A DNA stretch of 64,000 bases, from assembly GCA_907163375.1 (NCBI GenBank), contig CAJQUW010003044.1, positions 62,001 through 126,000 on the forward strand, written 5' to 3'. The position numbers were made by a program, and so were the translations under genes. Position 1 is the first letter of the stretch. Every line of letters begins with the position of its first letter. Positions 26,570 through 38,440 of this stretch are shown here, one piece after another. This stretch comes from Prostheceraeus crozeri. Its lineage: Eukaryota; Platyhelminthes; Polycladida; Euryleptidae. The notes beneath the pieces were generated by a model. The model was not told the DNA's origin. It saw only the letters and a program-made list of their open reading frames with translations, and ran no database searches.

Positions 26570-27101
26570 TATAATTATATGATATTTGCGAGAACGTCGT
26601 AATAAGATCAAGTAGATGATATTATAAAATGTGTATTCTACCGGTTTCGGATAGGAGTGGAACAGCTGCTCTCATCCTTCATCAGGAATAGAAAGACATA
26701 CAAAAATATAAAAAATTCAAGTGGTACAAGCATTGAAAAACTTAGTGAGATGTCAGGATTGCATGTATAGAATCATAGACACAGAAGGGATAGAACATAG
26801 ACTTCTATGGATAGAATAATGCATAGATTCTTTAAGTCAATTAGCAGACATAATGGTCACAGAGATAGGAGATTTAGGGTCAAATATAGGTGACCGTTGT
26901 AAAGCGCGCTACAGAGTCAAACTAAAAGGATAGTCGGTCATAAATTGACTTCTGAATTTCATTTCTTTTTCATTCATTCCATTCCTGATGAAGGATGAGA
27001 ACAGCTGTTCCACTCCTATCCGAAACCGGTAGAATACACATTTTATAATATCATCTACTTGATCCTATTACGACGTTCTCGCAAATATCACATAATTATA
27101 T
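26570..27101. mobile_element. Foldback MITE-like element
   Basis: About 130-bp terminal inverted repeats beginning ATAATTATATGATATTTGCG on the left; the right end is its near-exact complement. They share the segments GATCAAGTAGATGATATTAT and ACCGGTTTCGG. The 270-bp interior has no open frame. A clear target duplication was not found because the flanks are AT-rich. Confidence 0.7.
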
Positions 27102-28389
27102 GTATGCTATGTGGAAATTGAATGATGTATAATGGCATGAGTTGATCAAAAGCCTTATACCAACCGGCATAGAGACGCCAGCCACCGTCCCATTCCCGGC
27201 CACCGATTGACCGGTTTTGAACACACTGGCCGCCGACTGGCCCCGGCTGACTTTTCTGAACACCAGCCCGACCGGTTTTGATGACGGCGGCCGTCAAAAC
27301 TCGGCCGGTTTCAACCTAGATGGTCGTAATGAAAATGATAATTAAGTCATGAGGAGAATGCGCATGTAGGCTAATTGTTTGCCGTGACAAAATATCATTC
27401 GTTGGCTTCGGATTTTGACAACACATGCACCAACAATTAAAACTTTTGTGCATAAAGAAGAATTATGCACGTTTTCTAATGTCACATGAGAGTTTGAATC
27501 GCTGACATATCGCAAGAATACTTAACAGGTGATGGTATCTATGTAGCGCTGAAAACTGCCGACTTCTTCACGCTTTACTCGGAAACGCTTGGAAAAGCTC
27601 GCATTGTGGCTGAGGCCTTACTTACTCATATCTAAAGTAGGAAGTTTTCTTTAATCTTTACAATCTCTGACTTTATATTCTCAGTTTGCGCAGGCAATTT
27701 TATAGGTCAAATAACTCAGTAAAGTTAGTCTCTTGCACACTGCAGCTATGGATACTGTTAGACCAACATGCAGTATTCGCTACTCTTGGAAGCAGAGGCG
27801 AAAGCGACCTGTCTGAAACCGGACTCAATTTCATAGAAGCGATAAGAAATTGATTACTTGCACACTGTAAATCGCTCAATACCAATCACATCCGAAGGAT
27901 GCATACCAAAATTTTTTTTGTTTTATCTCTGTATTCTCTTGGTATATATTTATATGCTTTTCGTATGTTATTTCAAATGTGGTATGCTTTACATGCTAAA
28001 GCCATACCACCACCATGTTAAAAGAAAGCATCAATCATGTCCAAAGTATGTTGATTTAAAGCCATTTGTCAATAAAGATTACACTAATGTTACTACTGTT
28101 TCGTAAATACTGAGATAATGACATTCAAGAGTCATAATTTCAATACTGAATTCCATTTTGATACACGTAAGTCTAAGGCATTTCATGACTAATCAATAAG
28201 TATTTAACCATCAACAATTATGCATTATGTAATTTTGAAGTTATGCATATTATCAATCCGAAATATAAACACATTATAATTCATGAACGCAAAAATAGTT
28301 ATGTTTGAGATATATAAAGCAACATGGCTGAACGAAAAATATCGCTTGAATGAATTGATGTTTATCTATTGGTTCATAAAGTAGAGATA
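27102..28389. other. Intergenic DNA, no gene seen
   Basis: Contains a GC-rich, CCGG-dense stretch at about 27165-27315 with repeated ACCGGTTTTGA and GGCCG motifs, and otherwise AT-rich DNA. The short open frames (27088-27297, 27858-28106) have no recognisable content. Confidence 0.55.
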
Positions 28390-28822
28390 CACTAGACGAA
28401 ATGACTTACTTAATCTTATTAAGGAAATCTTACAAGTTCTGACCAGAAAGTACCAGTCGTGCTAAGTCTTATTAGCAAATCTGATCAGATCTGATAAGAT
28501 CTAAATTGTGATTTTTAAAAAATCTTTTGAATAGAAAAAAGTCTTATATTTTGCGTTTGTCTACATATATCCAGTGCGCCAATGTTCCAGCAAGATCATC
28601 CATTGATATCGTCTGATCTTCGCACTGTAATCGGACTTCAAGTATTAAATTTCAGTTCACTTTTTTAATTTCAATTATCAGCTGGTAAGATTTGAAAAGA
28701 TCTTATTTTGCAAAATATAAGACTTAGTAAGTCTGGAACTTTCTGGTCAGGAAATGTAAGATCTTAAATAAAATATGTTCTGATCAGACTTAATAAGACT
28801 TAGCAAGTCATTTCGTCCAGTG
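28390..28822. mobile_element. Tc1/mariner-like MITE with TA target duplication
   Basis: Inverted termini CACTAGACGAAATGACTT and AAGTCATTTCGTCCAGTG, flanked by TA on each side (28388-28389 and 28823-28824). Further inside, CTGACCAGAAAGT occurs in both arms, so nearly the whole element can fold back. No open frame. Confidence 0.75.
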
Positions 28823-28981
28823 TAACTAAACGTCATATTAATGGTGCTAGACAAGTAGCAACGACGACAATCTCGCGGAGCATAAAATTAACAATATATC
28901 TAATCTAATTAAATATCACTCTATCAATCAAAAAATATTCACGACAAATATTACTGAAAAAAGCTAATTGACAGTAGTATG

Positions 28982-28982
<1 letters not shown>

Positions 28983-29056
<74 letters not shown>

Positions 29057-29058
29057 TT
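28983..29058. repeat. (TA)n microsatellite
   Basis: Uninterrupted TA dinucleotides for about 70 bp, ending in TACATATA. The open frame of Tyr-Ile repeats on the minus strand is a product of this repeat. Confidence 0.95.
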
Positions 29059-30015
29059 TGCTATGTGACTTAGAGATCTTCATACCAGAGGCATACGAAT
29101 GAGGATGAATTTGCATCGGGTCTCGTATATAAGACATACCAAACAACTCGTATTTCAGTGTAAAGCAGCCAATTACAGATATAATAGTTCGTATCGCTAC
29201 ATACCAATCACATGCGAAAGTAAGTGAGATATCGTATGAAAAACATACCAAATCTCTGTCAGCATACGAGAATCTCATATCAGATGTTAGTTTCAAATTA
29301 CGTGATTTTGGTATATGTTTGTATGAAATTTTCGTATCCACCGATTAACAGTGCACATCTCCTGGACCGTTTGCATCTGCCGTTGAGCCATTGTCGATCG
29401 ACTGACGGCTGCTGGTAACTGCCGCGGGGCAGTCGAAGCGACACTGTGGGCCGCATGCACAGCCAGTCGCGGCTGAAGTCCCGACTAGGAAAGCGGTACT
29501 ATGTAGTAGTTTTGTATGTAGTAATTAGTAAGGAGCTTCCAAGTCGCGACTTGTGCCAATTTTGGACAGCTTCATAGCGCAGATAGGATTGTGAATGACT
29601 CATAGCTAGTCGCGACTAGGATTTCCATGCACAGCATAGTCGAGACTAGATGGAATTCCGCTTTTTTTCATACACATCAAAAAATAGTTATAAAATGAAT
29701 TCCCTATAAGACAAATGGATGACACATTGAAATCTACTTGTTGCTTTGTTGGCAGTTATTTTGAAAAAGCTAAAACCTTTAGTGAGTTTTTAATGTAATT
29801 TCAGAACACGGGCAATGCAGTCTTATCCATCATCATTTTGAAAGTGTTTGTCCTAAAGAGAATCAGTCAACATAATTTGTGTTATTCATTCCGTCATGTC
29901 GGATGTTCATACTTCTTACAAAAGTGTGAAAACGTATAACAAAAATTATCGATGAACGCTTATTGCGTTCGTTGAGACCACTATATATCAGCGAACGATT
30001 TCCGTCGTAGTTTTC
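29059..30015. other. Intergenic DNA, no gene seen
   Basis: Contains GC-rich palindromic AGTCGCGACTAG-type motifs around 29465-29640 (similar ones occur near 41475). No coding frame supported. Confidence 0.5.
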
Positions 30016-30667
30016 TGCTATGTTGTAGAGATATCTAACAAGTTGTGTGTTGATATCTTCCCTGATTGACAGTCTATGACCTAGTGTTTCTCTTGACATA
30101 GCACTTCTTATATCTTAGATGTTGCTATACTATTAACTATGTTTGAATTTAAAAGACAGTGCATTACTTGTGATATGTCACTGCTTATGATAATACAAGG
30201 TGTTTCAAAAGTAGGCTAACAGTAGAAATTGGCCTTGAAAAGCTATGTCTTAATGCTATAGATTAATAAGCTATGTCATAATAATCTTTTTCACGATGCC
30301 ACAGATAGCTAATATGCCTTGTATTCGTAAGGGGCAAAAATTCAATACTCTTTGACATCGCGTAAATCATATTAAAATATCTCATGATCTCCAGTGTTTT
30401 CATGCCTACATATTTCACTACAACCCAATTTGAATCTATGCCGATCATGAGAAGTCGAATAACTATCCAACATCTATCAAAAAAAATTATTAGGAAACCA
30501 TGTAAACAAGATAGTAGTTGTTTCAGTGTTACTGCGGAGAAGGAAGAACAGCTGACATTCGAATGTCCTCCGCGCCCCTCAGCCTGGTGCACGAAGACGC
30601 TGTCGTCAACACAAGACAGGGAGGCGAAGAAGGAAGAACAGCTGACATCCAAATGTCCTTCACCTTT

Positions 30668-30737
30668 GTTAATTCCAGCCTCCTCTTAGACCATCGTCAG
30701 AAGCTTCTGACGATGGCCTAGAGGAGGCTGAAATTAA
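30668..30737. repeat. Long hairpin within the mariner-type element
   Basis: Near-perfect inverted repeat centred on AAGCTT (30701-30706): CCATCGTCAGAAGCTTCTGACGATGG core with AGCCTCCTC/GAGGAGGCT flanks. Beside it, the GAAGAACAGCTGACAT segment is present twice (about 30545 and 30633). Could be a terminator, a regulator or a small nested insertion. Confidence 0.75.
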
Positions 30738-30863
30738 TAAAGGTATTAACATTAAAACAACTACCATTTTGTTTGCTTGGTTTCCTAACAAAAAAATGAA
30801 CAAATGAATAACCAAGGCCTATTCAACATATCAAAAAATTAATCAACTTAAAGTTGCAAAAAT

Positions 30864-31928
30864 TCACGAACGCAAATGCTCAAAATGTCCACCATGGACA
30901 TCGGCACATTCTTGTAGTCTTTCGGCCACACTGTGGCACACAGTTCTGCATAAGTTCCTGTCATCACTGATCTCTTGACAGGCATCTGTGATGTAGGAGC
31001 GGAGTTGAGAAAGTGTGTGAGGTTTTCGTCCGTACACTTTCTCCTTTACAACGCCCCAAAAGAAAAAGTCCATCGGAGTTAGATCGGGAGAGCGAGGAGG
31101 CCAAAGGATGCTACCACATCTCCCGATCCACTTTCCTGGAAAAGTGTCATTCAGATAGCTTCTGACACTCACTGCAAAATGCGCTGGTGCACCATCCTGC
31201 TGAAAGTACAGCTCATTGAAGTTGTTCAATGACTGCATCTCAGGAATCGCAAAGGATTGGAGCATTTGAAGGTACACCTCAGCCGTCACAGTTCTTTCAA
31301 AAAATACTGGCCCAATCACACCGTTGCTTGACATACCGGCCCAGACGGTTAAGCCAGGCTGGTTCAGCTCATTTGTTGATACCATGTGCGGATTTTCAGG
31401 GAACCAGTAGACACAGTTATGTCTATTTACGTGACCTGATAGTTTGAAACTGGCTTCGTCAGACCAAACTATCTTGTCAAGCAAATCTGGGTTCTCCCGA
31501 ATTTCCGACAACATGAGCACAGCAAACTGCAAGCGTCGTTCAGCATCATCCGGTAGAAGGTGCTGCAACAGTCTGGGTCGGTATGGTTTCAACTCAACTT
31601 TCCTCATCAGTCTCCAAGTAGAGCTTAGAGAAATGTCCAACTCCAATGAGGCTCTTCTTGTTGACTTCTTCGGACTTTGAACAAATGTTTGGGCCACTAG
31701 CTCCTCGTTTGATGTTATTGAAACTGATCGAGGGCGTCCTGACTTCGGTGCATTCTCTACCGAACCGGTCTTTTCAAATTTATCTCGAATGCGATAAATA
31801 GCAAATCTTGATGGAGGATTGCTGTGAAAGGCATCTCTCCATTCCATTCGCACCTTTTCAGCATTCTTGTTTTTCCAAAAGGATTTCAAAATCCATTTTC
31901 TCTGATCATCTTTTAGATGACCTGACAT
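30864..31928 (-). CDS. Tc1/mariner superfamily transposase, intact
   Basis: 354 residues from an ATG, no interruption. The N-terminal HTH region (FAIYRIRDKFEKTGSVENAPKSGRPRS) resembles the DNA-binding domain common to insect and mollusc members. The DDE_3 core has VWSDEASF (first Asp), YFQQDGAPAH (second) and PPRSPDLTPMDFFFWG (third, 36 residues between second and third acidic residues). It cuts and joins the element at TA sites. All three acidic residues and both termini are intact, so the copy may still be active or recently so. Family subtype cannot be fixed without a tree. Confidence 0.9.
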   Translation of the reverse strand: MSGHLKDDQRKWILKSFWKNKNAEKVRMEWRDAFHSNPPSRFAIYRIRDKFEKTGSVENAPKSGRPRSVSITSNEELVAQTFVQSPKKSTRRASLELDISLSSTWRLMRKVELKPYRPRLLQHLLPDDAERRLQFAVLMLSEIRENPDLLDKIVWSDEASFKLSGHVNRHNCVYWFPENPHMVSTNELNQPGLTVWAGMSSNGVIGPVFFERTVTAEVYLQMLQSFAIPEMQSLNNFNELYFQQDGAPAHFAVSVRSYLNDTFPGKWIGRCGSILWPPRSPDLTPMDFFFWGVVKEKVYGRKPHTLSQLRSYITDACQEISDDRNLCRTVCHSVAERLQECADVHGGHFEHLRS

Positions 31929-32292
31929 GACAGAAGCAGCAAATTCAAAAAAGCTTCAAGCTTGTTTGATTCACTTCAAGTCAAACTAACAGTGTTTGAT
32001 TCAAATCAAATTAATTGAACATATCCATGTACGTAATGTCAGATTGGTGCTATATCTTGTCCATGATAGATTTCAAAATTCCTTTGCCAATGGAATGCTA
32101 CTGCATAGACTTATAAATGATAGTAGCAATTACTTCGAAGTCTATGGCTACTGTTGGACTGATCATGGATATCCATCGACTGATTCAGGTGTAAATCGCC
32201 AATAGAACGGTCAACATAGATTTCCTAGGGCAAAATCAACTGTTAGCCTACTTTTGAAACACCTTGTATATTGACGTTTGGTTGAATCTACC

Positions 32293-33606
32293 ATGCCTTC
32301 TGGGGATGCAACACTTGGCGTTAGCGAGCAGGATCAGCTATTGGAAAACTTACTGCAAAAGTTACTCCACAAAGACTCGATTACTGTTCCTCACCTATGT
32401 GACAAAAATGATGACATAAAAGCACATTTGGAAAAATTAAAACAATATTTCAAGATATATGGAATTACGAAGAACGAGACTAAAATCATTGTTCTCTTCA
32501 ATACATTGTCGGATGAAATGCGCTTCGAATTATGTGGGCAACTCGAATTCAAGGACAATGAAAACAATTTCGAGTGGATCGAAACCAAATAGATGGAACT
32601 ATTCCTACCCAAGGAATCTGAGTTAACTCCGCTGGTGAAATTATTTGCATGTAAGCAGAACAGTGATCAGCACTTACGAGAATTCTTGTCGGAAATCAGA
32701 ATCGAAGGGTTTAAACTTTTAAAAAGTATGAACTCAGAGCAAAGAGAGTAACACCTTATTGATGCGTTCATCAAAGGATTAAGAAATGAAGAACTGAAGC
32801 CGGCCCTAAACAGAGTGAAAGTTGATATTCTTGACCAGGCATACAATCTCGTGAAGAAAGAGAAGAAAACAAATGCATCGACGTATGTGAGAAAAGCTGA
32901 ATTGGAGGAAAGTGTGCAAAATGCTGCGATTGAAAAATTGCAAAACCAATTGACTATGGTACAGAAGCAGCTTAGTTACATCGTGACAATTTTACAAAAT
33001 ACAAGTGTCACTCCGAGACGATCTTATGCCGATATTACGCGGCAAAATAATGACGCTTGGCAAAGAGATGATGCCAACAAAGTGATGCAAAGTAAAGACA
33101 AGGACATACAATTCAATAGGTCCAGAACAAGACCTCAACGACAAGAAATAATTTGTTGGATGTGCGGAAATCAAGGGCATGTGGCTCGATTCTGTGAAAA
33201 CAATAAGTGTAAACATTGTGGACGATTCGGACATAATTCATCGAATTGCAGGTTACAAAATTCAACCAGACCGCGACGTTTTCGGAAGATACAAGTGCAG
33301 GAAAATACCGAATGGGACTCAGCTGATGTATCAGATGAGACTTCCGAATCACAAACGGAAAGTGAATGCAGTATTAAGGAAATGGATGTAATCGCAGAGA
33401 TCCATGCAATGACTATGTATGACGACAATATCTCAAAAGGTGAAGCTGAAGTCAAGACTAGAAGAAATCAAAGCGCAAAGGTCTATCCAGATGACATTAA
33501 TGATTTGTGCGAGTACATTCAAGGGAGTAAAAAGTGGAAAACGGTTCGAGCACATGTAACCAAGACAATTAAAAAAAATCAAAGAAGTCGAAAAATAAGC
33601 CATTGA
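32293..33606 (+). pseudogene. Ty3/gypsy Gag with two zinc knuckles, two in-frame stops
   Basis: One frame runs from ATG 32293 (inside the last 21 bp of the 5' LTR) to 33606, interrupted by TAG at 32590-32592 and TAA at 32749-32751. The N-terminal half is helical capsid-like (LKQYFKIYGITKNETK, FVSEI-type region). The C-terminus holds two CCHC knuckles: CWMCGNQGHVARFC and CKHCGRFGHNSSNC. The protein would package the element RNA. The two stops make this copy defective. Translation from within the LTR is inferred because no other ATG fits the start of the frame. Confidence 0.85.
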
Positions 33607-34004
33607 TCGAGGGTAAATGCGAGGGGCGCGATTCAATCTTGTTTTTGGACACTGGAGCAGACATCAATGTTATTGATAGAGAGTTCGTCAAGAGAACAGG
33701 AATTTCTGGAAGCAGAATAATAAAAGCAAATAAATTTATCAAATGTGCGAATGATTCACGAATGCATACCGACGGTTGGGTTAAGCTGAACGTTCAAATA
33801 CGTGATCAAGAGAGGTACTGTAAGTTCTGGATTGTTGACAAAATATATCCAAATCTGATTTTGGGATTTCAAGCCATGAAAAAGCTGAAAATAGCAGTAG
33901 ATCCTCCTGAGAATCGTGCTTGGGTAAACAATGTCGAGGTACCGTTGATACAACAACTGAAAAGTCGGAGTGTGAGTCGCAGTGGTTTGAAGTCGGAAAA
34001 CTAA
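33603..34004 (+). pseudogene. Retropepsin (aspartic protease) segment of pol
   Basis: Contains LDTGAD, the catalytic motif of retroviral-type aspartic proteases, then ILGFQAMKKL, the conserved glycine-containing region near the end of the domain. It overlaps the end of gag by 4 nt in a different frame, so a frameshift would be needed for Gag-Pol. The frame stops at 34004, 50 bp before an inserted DNA transposon, and the rest of pol lies beyond the insertion. Confidence 0.85.
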
Positions 34005-34053
34005 GCGTAGCCTGCTCTGAGAGTCGAGATCAGGCAGAAGATTTGATTTTTTC

Positions 34054-36745
34054 AGGGCAATTCCACGGTAAAAACGACACGGAGGGCAAATTTTAAAACG
34101 CATTATTTTCTCTCAGTGACTTGTGTTTTCTTGAAAGGATATCCGAAGCCATTAGGAATCACAAAATTTATCGCTTAGACACACCTCTTCTACTAATAAA
34201 TTCAATTTTTGAATATCTTGCTATTTTTAAGATATTAAAAATACAATTCCTTTGAATTTTTGAAACAATGTAGGCAGTGTTAGAAATGGAATTCCAAGTA
34301 GTCTATACTGCGTTATATTATTATTGATACTCCTTTGTCGAAGCTCAAACAATATTTTCTGTCAAGGATATAATTTCTTCCGATTTTTTGACACGAGTTT
34401 GAATCTTAGTATAAATGTTCGTTCGTGACCAGATATCTACTATTTTTCTATCTTCTACTGGATCAATTTTATCTAGCACAAATTTATGCATATGTAAATG
34501 ATGCCCTAGGCTACCGTGACCTTCGACTGAAATTTGATTATGAGGGGTTAATATTTACGACCGTCGGAAGAAAAGAGATGAGTGTTCGTTCGTGACTGTG
34601 CACTATGTTCGTTCGTGACTGTGGTATTATTTTCGTTCGCGACATGACCACAACTTCACAATTATCCCATCCCGCAAACTTGAACTAGAAATAAGCTATG
34701 AAAAGACCTTTCAGGTAACAAAGAGGACAATGTATCAATTCAGGAGAGCTTAAAAAATATTGAATAGGCCTATATGCAACAGGAAAATATAAAATGTTTC
34801 ATGGTCACTTCGGACGAGATGAAAAAATTTACCGATCACGACTGTCTATTGTGTAATCTACTTCCACTGGTCGAATGTCAGATTTCTGTACCCATGCAAC
34901 ATCACTTGTATCAGAAATCATGTACAGTGTAGATTGATTGCGAGCATTCCTTGAGAAACTGCACCTCATAATCATTATCAGCTAGAGATTGGATGATTCC
35001 GATGAAGTTCTTGGTGGTGCCACGACTTGTGCTGACACTAGCGATGATCATATCACCGACACGAACCTCGTTGATAATGGATGGAGGAGCACAATCTGCA
35101 TGGACGATTGAGAATGGACGTCGAACTAGTTGCTGATTGTCTTTGGCTATCCACTGATGATCCGTCTGAACACCGGTCATCTTTGGCGCGTTCTCAATAA
35201 TATTCTGTAACTGGTGATAAGTACAATCAATGTCACCGGACGACACGACCGTGCCTAAAATTTTACTGTTGCACTCGTTGAGACAGGTAACGAACTGTTC
35301 AGCACTCTGTACCTGGTAACGTCTCGAGCGAACACAGTCCCAAACCATCCGTTTTGCAGAACCTCCGACTCCGTCAACACACCCTTTACCATGAGCCGTC
35401 GCAAAGAAGTTCCAGCTAATCTGCAGACCATACTTCCTCGCAAAATGATTCAGCAGCATGGCAGTGTACCGGTTCTTGAATTGGGATGCAGGTCCGTCAC
35501 TCCAGAAGATCAGTTCTTGCACTTCCGATGTGACAATTGATTCAATGATTGTCTGCAGATAATAAGACACTGATCGTTTTGAGTGATCCAGATCGTCACT
35601 GACCATCACACGGCAGCTAGGGCAGTCGTTGAACTTGAATACGCAGACAACAAACAAAGACAACTGTTTCTGCTTCCAGTGGGCGCTCTGAACCTCATCC
35701 TGGAAGGGACATGTTGCATTTTCACTGAAGTCAAAGTGAACCAGTATGCGTTCTGAGGATGCCAGCTCTTTTTCCTTGCGGTACATTGCTTGTTGATTTC
35801 TTTTCAGTAGATGATGCAGCTGGAACTGTGGCAGTAAAGCTTGGAATGCATCACTCACTTCCATTGCTGACATAATTGTGTCGTGGCAAGCAATAGTCTC
35901 GCCAGAGAAGCCTTTCTGCCATCTCTTGACTGTAACAGTCAAATCCACATCCTGGTCGATCGCGTTCTCTGATATTCGTTGACCATTGGCACACTCGTCG
36001 CATGTGTTCTTCAGGCAATCTGGCTTAGCATCAGGACACAGTGCATCGTCAACAATCCAATTAGAATGATAACACGGTAATGTCGTCAATCCCGCAGATG
36101 AGGCTGCATTTAGCAAGCACATAAAGTTTTCATGAAGAACACAGCAGCAAACGTTCGTGAATGAACTTGTATGCCAAAAAAACGACGAATGCCAATAGAT
36201 ATTCGATGCCCAACACGAAGCAAATGTTCCGAAATGATTTATTAACTTTATCTTTATACAAAGGAATGCATGGAGCGCGTTTGTGACTGATTTCTTTTTC
36301 GAATATGTTTTCTGATGAAGTTGGACAAAATGTTCGTTCGTGACTGTTCATTCGTGACCGCACTTCTCGAAACTTATGAACTGCTAGTAATCAAACGTTT
36401 CTAGATTTCTTTTCAGCATTTAAGTTGATCAAATAGCATACTAGTCTATTCAATCAGAGCAACTTTCGTGATGAATAATCCAGAGCTTTGGAGGTTATTA
36501 ACGTTTACATTTTTTTCGAAAAAGTCGTGTCGTTCTGTGTTCGTTCGTGACCACTCAAACTATTGTATTTTAAACCATCAAATGCACATTTTTTTCATCG
36601 GTTTGGCTAGTGTTTCATAAACAGTGAATATTGCAGCCAATTCAAATAAAGAATGATTATCACCGGTTCAATAGGTTAGGAATGACTATCAGAAATGTAA
36701 CAATAAATCCTGCAAAGTTCGTTCGTGACTGCGTGGAATTGCCCT
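34054..36745 (-). mobile_element. Unclassified DNA transposon with AGGGCAATTCCACG termini
   Basis: 14-bp inverted termini AGGGCAATTCCACG at 34054 and its complement ending at 36745. The motif GTTCGTTCGTGACTG or GTTCGTTCGTGACC is repeated near both ends (34417, 34584, 34607, 36332, 36538, 36718), all in the same orientation. It interrupts pol of the gypsy element. I see no convincing target duplication, so the superfamily is open. It carries one long gene on the minus strand. Confidence 0.8.
34911..36122 (-). CDS. RNase H-fold (DDE/D-like) transposase candidate
   Basis: 403 residues, intact. Conserved-looking acidic motifs are HFDFSENATCPFQDEVQSAHW, FWSDGPASQFKNR and HGKGCVDGVGG. This protein type (DFSEN ... 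SDxxxxQFKNR ... GKGxxDxxGG) is widespread in invertebrate genomes as an unnamed open frame, and the spacing suits an RNase H-like nuclease. The N-terminal part holds several Cys (CDECANG, DCPSC), perhaps zinc ligands. As the only gene within the terminal inverted repeats it is the best transposase candidate. The true N-terminus may lie in an upstream exon. Confidence 0.6.
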   Translation of the reverse strand: MCLLNAASSAGLTTLPCYHSNWIVDDALCPDAKPDCLKNTCDECANGQRISENAIDQDVDLTVTVKRWQKGFSGETIACHDTIMSAMEVSDAFQALLPQFQLHHLLKRNQQAMYRKEKELASSERILVHFDFSENATCPFQDEVQSAHWKQKQLSLFVVCVFKFNDCPSCRVMVSDDLDHSKRSVSYYLQTIIESIVTSEVQELIFWSDGPASQFKNRYTAMLLNHFARKYGLQISWNFFATAHGKGCVDGVGGSAKRMVWDCVRSRRYQVQSAEQFVTCLNECNSKILGTVVSSGDIDCTYHQLQNIIENAPKMTGVQTDHQWIAKDNQQLVRRPFSIVHADCAPPSIINEVRVGDMIIASVSTSRGTTKNFIGIIQSLADNDYEVQFLKECSQSIYTVHDF

Positions 36746-36812
36746 ACAAAAGACTCGTGACATAAGTGATGATGTTCAAAATTTAGGCTTTGATGTTAAA
36801 TGTTTCGATACA

Positions 36813-38440
36813 GTGACACTACATGAAGCTGGAGAATATATGACACGTGGTCATGTTGATCTAAATGAGGGACTAGAGGGTCTCTATGAACCAAATGTGG
36901 CTGATTTGGGTGAGAGAAATTGGATAACAGCTACAGGAATGGTTAAAATTGACAACAGGAAACATGTCCCTGTGCGAATATGGACTTTTGAGGATGGTGT
37001 AAAATTCCATAAGGGTATGAAGTTAGGAAGTTTCATTGGAGTTACATCGAGTCAGAAAAACAACTCACGTGGTGGAAAGTGTGTTAACCAAATGAGTGAG
37101 ATGAATGCAGATAAACGTTGGAAAATTTTAGAATTGAAATTTAAAAAACAAATAGACGAAATTGGTGAAAAAGAAAAAGAACTGCTAATTCCTCTTTTAA
37201 AAGAATTTGTGGATATTTTCAGTGTGAGCAAGCATGATATTGGATTAGCTGATATGGTGAAACATGAAATTGATACCGGACATGAAAAACCTATTGCATG
37301 TGCTTACAGGCGTGGTCCTATTCCGTTAGAAGATAAAGTTGAAGAAATGATACATGACTTACAGAATAAAGGCATAATACGGGAAAGCGAATCTCCATGG
37401 AATGTACCGTTGGTAGTAGTACCGAAAAAGAATGGCGATATCAGACTTACAGTGGATTACCGGAAATTAAACGCAATAACTAAAAGACCAATATTTCCTA
37501 TACCAGAGACAAAACACTTATTAGATACGCTTCATGGATCAGCATATTTCACTACTCTTGACCTCTCCTCTGGATATTATAACGTGCCAATGCTCGAAAG
37601 TGATATTCAGAAGACGGCTTTCAACACGAAAACAAATCATTGGGAATTTGTTCGAATGCCGATGGGACTTTCCACTTCCCCAAGTACATTTCAAAAATTA
37701 ATGCACAAAGTATTCGATAAGGAGAATTGGCATCAGTGTCTAATATATCTGGATGACATTTTAGTATTCTCGAAAACTTTAGAAGAACAAGTGCAACGAT
37801 TACGAACAATTTTTCAAAGGGTACGTTCAGCGGGGTTGAAATTATCTCCAGAAAAATGCGAATTTCTTCAGACAGAGGTTTCATATTTGGGTTATACTAT
37901 TGGAAAGAATGGCACAAAGACAGATGAAAAGAAAATTGAGAAATTTTTGAATTTCAAAAAACCTTCGACAGCAGAAGAATTGCGATCTTGGCTAGGATTG
38001 TGCGGGTACTATAGACAGTTCATTAAAAATTACGCTCAGTTGGTGGCACCTCTGGAAAGTTTGTGTAAACAAATTTGGAACAACAAAAGCAAAAGGAAAA
38101 CTTCAATCGATTGGAATGATAAGTGCAACGAGTCATTCATTCAATTGAAAACTGCTATGACAACAGCACCCGTTTTGGCATATCCAACGAAAAGTGATAA
38201 ATTTGTTCTTGATACTGACGCTTCGCATGAGTGCATGGGAGCTGTTCTATTACAAATTCAAAGTGGAAAGGAAAAAGTTATTGCCTATGCATCCAAAAAA
38301 TTTACTCAAACGCGGAGACAATATTGCATTACAAGGAAAGAATTATTAGCAGTACACAATTTCGTATATCATTTTAAAAAATATTTGGTCGGACGAACAT
38401 TCATTGTGAGGACGGACCACAGAGCTTTGACGTGGATGTT
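36813..38440 (+). CDS. Ty3/gypsy reverse transcriptase-RNase H segment of pol
   Basis: The frame begins upstream of a Ty3/gypsy reverse transcriptase: LTVDYRKLNAIT, then FTTLDLSSGYYNVPM, KTAFNTKTNHWEFVRMPMGLSTSPSTFQ, and YLDD (catalytic). RNase H follows (VLDTDASHECMGAVL, then TRKELLAV and TDHRAL). The frame shifts near 38440: the next RNase H residues continue in the frame starting 38432 (LENPNTSQYCRWRQELDIFDMEV). Start codon not secure because the 5' part is separated from the protease by the inserted transposon. Confidence 0.85.

Larger units (their letters stand above)
30196..32266 (-). mobile_element. Tc1/mariner superfamily transposon inside the LTR
   Basis: Perfect termini CAAGGTGTTTCAAAAGTAGG (left) and its complement (right), continuing for 27 bp, flanked by TA at 30194-30195 and 32267-32268. 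Length 2,071 bp. It holds one intact transposase gene on the minus strand and a long hairpin in the non-coding part. Confidence 0.95.
30016..32313 (+). repeat. 5' LTR, split by the mariner-type insertion
   Basis: LTR segments 30016-30195 and 32267-32313. Aligning with the 3' LTR shows the target TATATTGACG with its TA duplicated at the insertion. A candidate primer binding site (TGGCGTTAGCGAGC) begins at 32316, just after the LTR end. Confidence 0.88.

Noticed and set aside
28964..29341. Minus-strand frame of 125 codons with Tyr-Ile repeats
   Set aside because: Produced by the (TA)n microsatellite.
33756..34103. Minus-strand open frame over the retropepsin region
   Set aside because: Antisense to the LDTGAD-containing frame, with no recognisable features.
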